DNA of 64,000 nt. Origin: Paraburkholderia eburnea (GTDB taxonomy: Bacteria; Pseudomonadota; Gammaproteobacteria; Burkholderiales; Burkholderiaceae). The stretch is from contig NZ_PQGA01000001.1 in NCBI RefSeq assembly GCF_002917095.1, forward strand, positions 310,001 to 374,000, written 5' to 3'. The notes beneath the pieces were generated by a model, which saw only the letters and a program-made list of their open reading frames with translations, searched no databases and had not been told where the DNA came from. The translations under genes and the position numbers were made by a program. Shown here piece after piece: positions 62,730 through 64,000 of the stretch. Within the stretch, counting starts at the first letter, position 1. The number at the start of each line of letters is the position of its first letter.

Positions 62730-63977
62730 TCAATTCCCCTGGAGATTCGAGGCACGCGGTACCGCCGCTGCGGGCGTGGATACCGGCACGGCCGCGGGCC
62801 GCGCCCGCCGCCCGCCATAGGCGGCGAGCGTCGCGAACGGGCGCTCGATGCAGAGATAAAACACCAGCCCCGCCGTCAACGCGGCAGGAATCAGGATGAC
62901 GAAATAAGTCGCCCAGACCAGCGTTGCATCGTGCAATCGAAGCAGCCGGTCCAGCACTTCGCCGCAGGCCTGCATGGTTACGATGTGTGTGAGATAGACC
63001 GAATAGCACATGGTGCCGATCAGACGGATCCACGGCAGACGCAGAAAGCGCGAACTCAGCGTGCCGTAAAAGGCGCCGGCGAACACCATCACAAGCGCTG
63101 CGGCCGTGGAGAACAACAGCGCCGAAGTCGCGCCGGCGCCGGACAGCCGCGCGTCGATACGTGACAGGTAAAGGCCCACGCCGACGATGCTCGCCAGCCC
63201 CGCCACGAACAGCAGATCGAAAAGCGCGTGGGTCCTGCGCTCGCGCGAGAGGCGATCGCCCGCAATATCGGCCGCGCCGATGCCGAGCAGGAAAAGATAG
63301 CCATGACAGAGCAGCCCCCAGCGATAGCGGCCGTCGACGCTGAATTGCGATGAAGCGAACACGGTGGCCAGCAAAAGACAGGCCACCACCGCACCAAGGC
63401 ACCCCAGTCGTGCCGCTTTCGACGTAATCCGCGTGTAGACGAGCAACAACAGCGGCGCGAGCGCATAGAACGCCACTTCCAGTTCGAGCGACCACATCGG
63501 CGGATCGAGCCGTGAGGCGCTGTTGAACACCGCGCTGTGCAGATAGAACGCGCTCGCGAGATAGCTCGACGTCAGCGACATGCCGGGTGCGTTGAAGGAC
63601 TTGGCGTCGGCGGGCACGTAGCCGACGATTTTCAGCGCGACGAAGCACAGACTCAGCGCGATCAGGTATGGCGGATAGATCCGGATGAAGCGGCGGGCGT
63701 AGAACGATTTGACTTTCCATTCATGACTGGGCCGGCTCAGGAAAGGCTGCGAGACGACAAAACCGCTGATGAAGAAGAACAGAATCACGCCGACTTCGCC
63801 ATGTGGAAAGAACCAGTAGTAGCCATCGCCGCCTTGCGGTCCGGTCACGTTGGCATAGTCGCGCATTGCGCGAATCGACGCGTGCCACACGAGCACGAAG
63901 AACAGCGCCAGAAATCGCAGCCCGTCCAGCTCCGGAATATAGCTTCGCGACAGGGGCCGCCCAACGCGCGCAGGCAA
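62730..63977 (-). CDS. Acyltransferase-3 (OafA-like) membrane protein
   Basis: A 415-residue O-acyltransferase with about 10 membrane helices and no SGNH domain. It opens Y-I-P-E-L-D-G-L-R-F-L-A-L and has the catalytic histidine in V-W-H-A, FFFISGFVVS, FYARRFIRIYPPY and MWSLELEVAFY. The likely function is acetylation of a surface sugar (LPS, O-chain or Nod-type). The first codon shown is TTG at 63977, but the frame stays open to the window end, so the true start may lie beyond 64000. Confidence 0.9.
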   Translation of the reverse strand: MPARVGRPLSRSYIPELDGLRFLALFFVLVWHASIRAMRDYANVTGPQGGDGYYWFFPHGEVGVILFFFISGFVVSQPFLSRPSHEWKVKSFYARRFIRIYPPYLIALSLCFVALKIVGYVPADAKSFNAPGMSLTSSYLASAFYLHSAVFNSASRLDPPMWSLELEVAFYALAPLLLLVYTRITSKAARLGCLGAVVACLLLATVFASSQFSVDGRYRWGLLCHGYLFLLGIGAADIAGDRLSRERRTHALFDLLFVAGLASIVGVGLYLSRIDARLSGAGATSALLFSTAAALVMVFAGAFYGTLSSRFLRLPWIRLIGTMCYSVYLTHIVTMQACGEVLDRLLRLHDATLVWATYFVILIPAALTAGLVFYLCIERPFATLAAYGGRRARPAAVPVSTPAAAVPRASNLQGN

Positions 63978-64000
63978 GTCGTGCAGATATCGAAAAGCGG

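Noticed and set aside
62590..63720. 376-codon leftward frame overlapping the last acyltransferase
   Set aside because: Out-of-frame shadow; the real frame has the acyltransferase-3 motifs.

Overview
The window looks like chromosome 1 of a Burkholderia-group betaproteobacterium (Burkholderia, Paraburkholderia or Caballeronia). The evidence is high GC with strong G/C third positions over most genes, the order yqgE-ruvX-pyrB-inactive pyrC-acyltransferase, a rubredoxin next to a thiD-like gene, groES-groEL behind a CIRCE operator, and an O-antigen locus that starts beside apaH with rfbBACD. No rRNA, tRNA, CRISPR array, phage or intact insertion sequence was recognised.

Layout. (1) 0.7-13.1 kb: a capsule region. 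An export operon of ctrA/ctrB/ctrC/ctrD type (outer-membrane lipoprotein, PCP-3 protein, ABC permease, ATPase) is followed by two WavE-family genes in AT-richer DNA. A glycosyltransferase and kpsC (beta-Kdo linker synthase) diverge from it, followed by an unusual repeat-rich coiled-coil protein. (2) 13.9-25.1 kb: nucleotide-sugar and initiation genes: manC, a glycosyltransferase, galE, a polyprenyl-phosphate sugar-1-phosphate transferase, a 4-reductase, a glycosyltransferase, a WbpM-type dehydratase and a second manC. (3) 25.1-30.8 kb: a gtrB-gtrA-gtrC-like cassette and an SGNH-fused acyltransferase. (4) 30.9-42.5 kb: an ABC-transporter O-antigen operon: wzm, wzt, a GT8-methyltransferase fusion, a methyltransferase, a three-domain glycosyltransferase, gmd and another glycosyltransferase. 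(5) 43.0-48.6 kb: rfbBACD, apaH and rmd. (6) 48.7-59.7 kb: housekeeping genes: acyltransferase, pyrC', pyrB, ruvX, yqgE, a PilL-like unknown, rubredoxin, thiD-like, gtrB-like and groESL. (7) 60.2-64 kb: a polytopic membrane protein, a GT2 and an acyltransferase that reaches the window end.

How it fits together. The window encodes two separate ABC-dependent polysaccharide exporters. KpsC points to a Kdo-linked, lipid-anchored capsule exported by the CtrABCD-type complex. Wzm/Wzt, whose ATPase carries a C-terminal polymer-binding domain, should export an O-polysaccharide that is built in the cytoplasm and finished by a methyl group. The sugar genes predict GDP-mannose (manC twice), GDP-D-rhamnose or a close 6-deoxyhexose (gmd, rmd), dTDP-L-rhamnose (rfbBACD), UDP-galactose-type sugars (galE) and a UDP-2-acetamido-2,6-dideoxyhexose (wbpM plus 4-reductase). 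GtrAB plus a membrane transferase and two OafA-like acyltransferases would decorate the finished chains. No wzx, wzy, kpsS, kpsF or manB was found. The most unusual architectures are the DUF6270-like/coiled-coil/DUF4214-like protein, the GT8-methyltransferase-beta-sandwich fusion and the triple glycosyltransferase.
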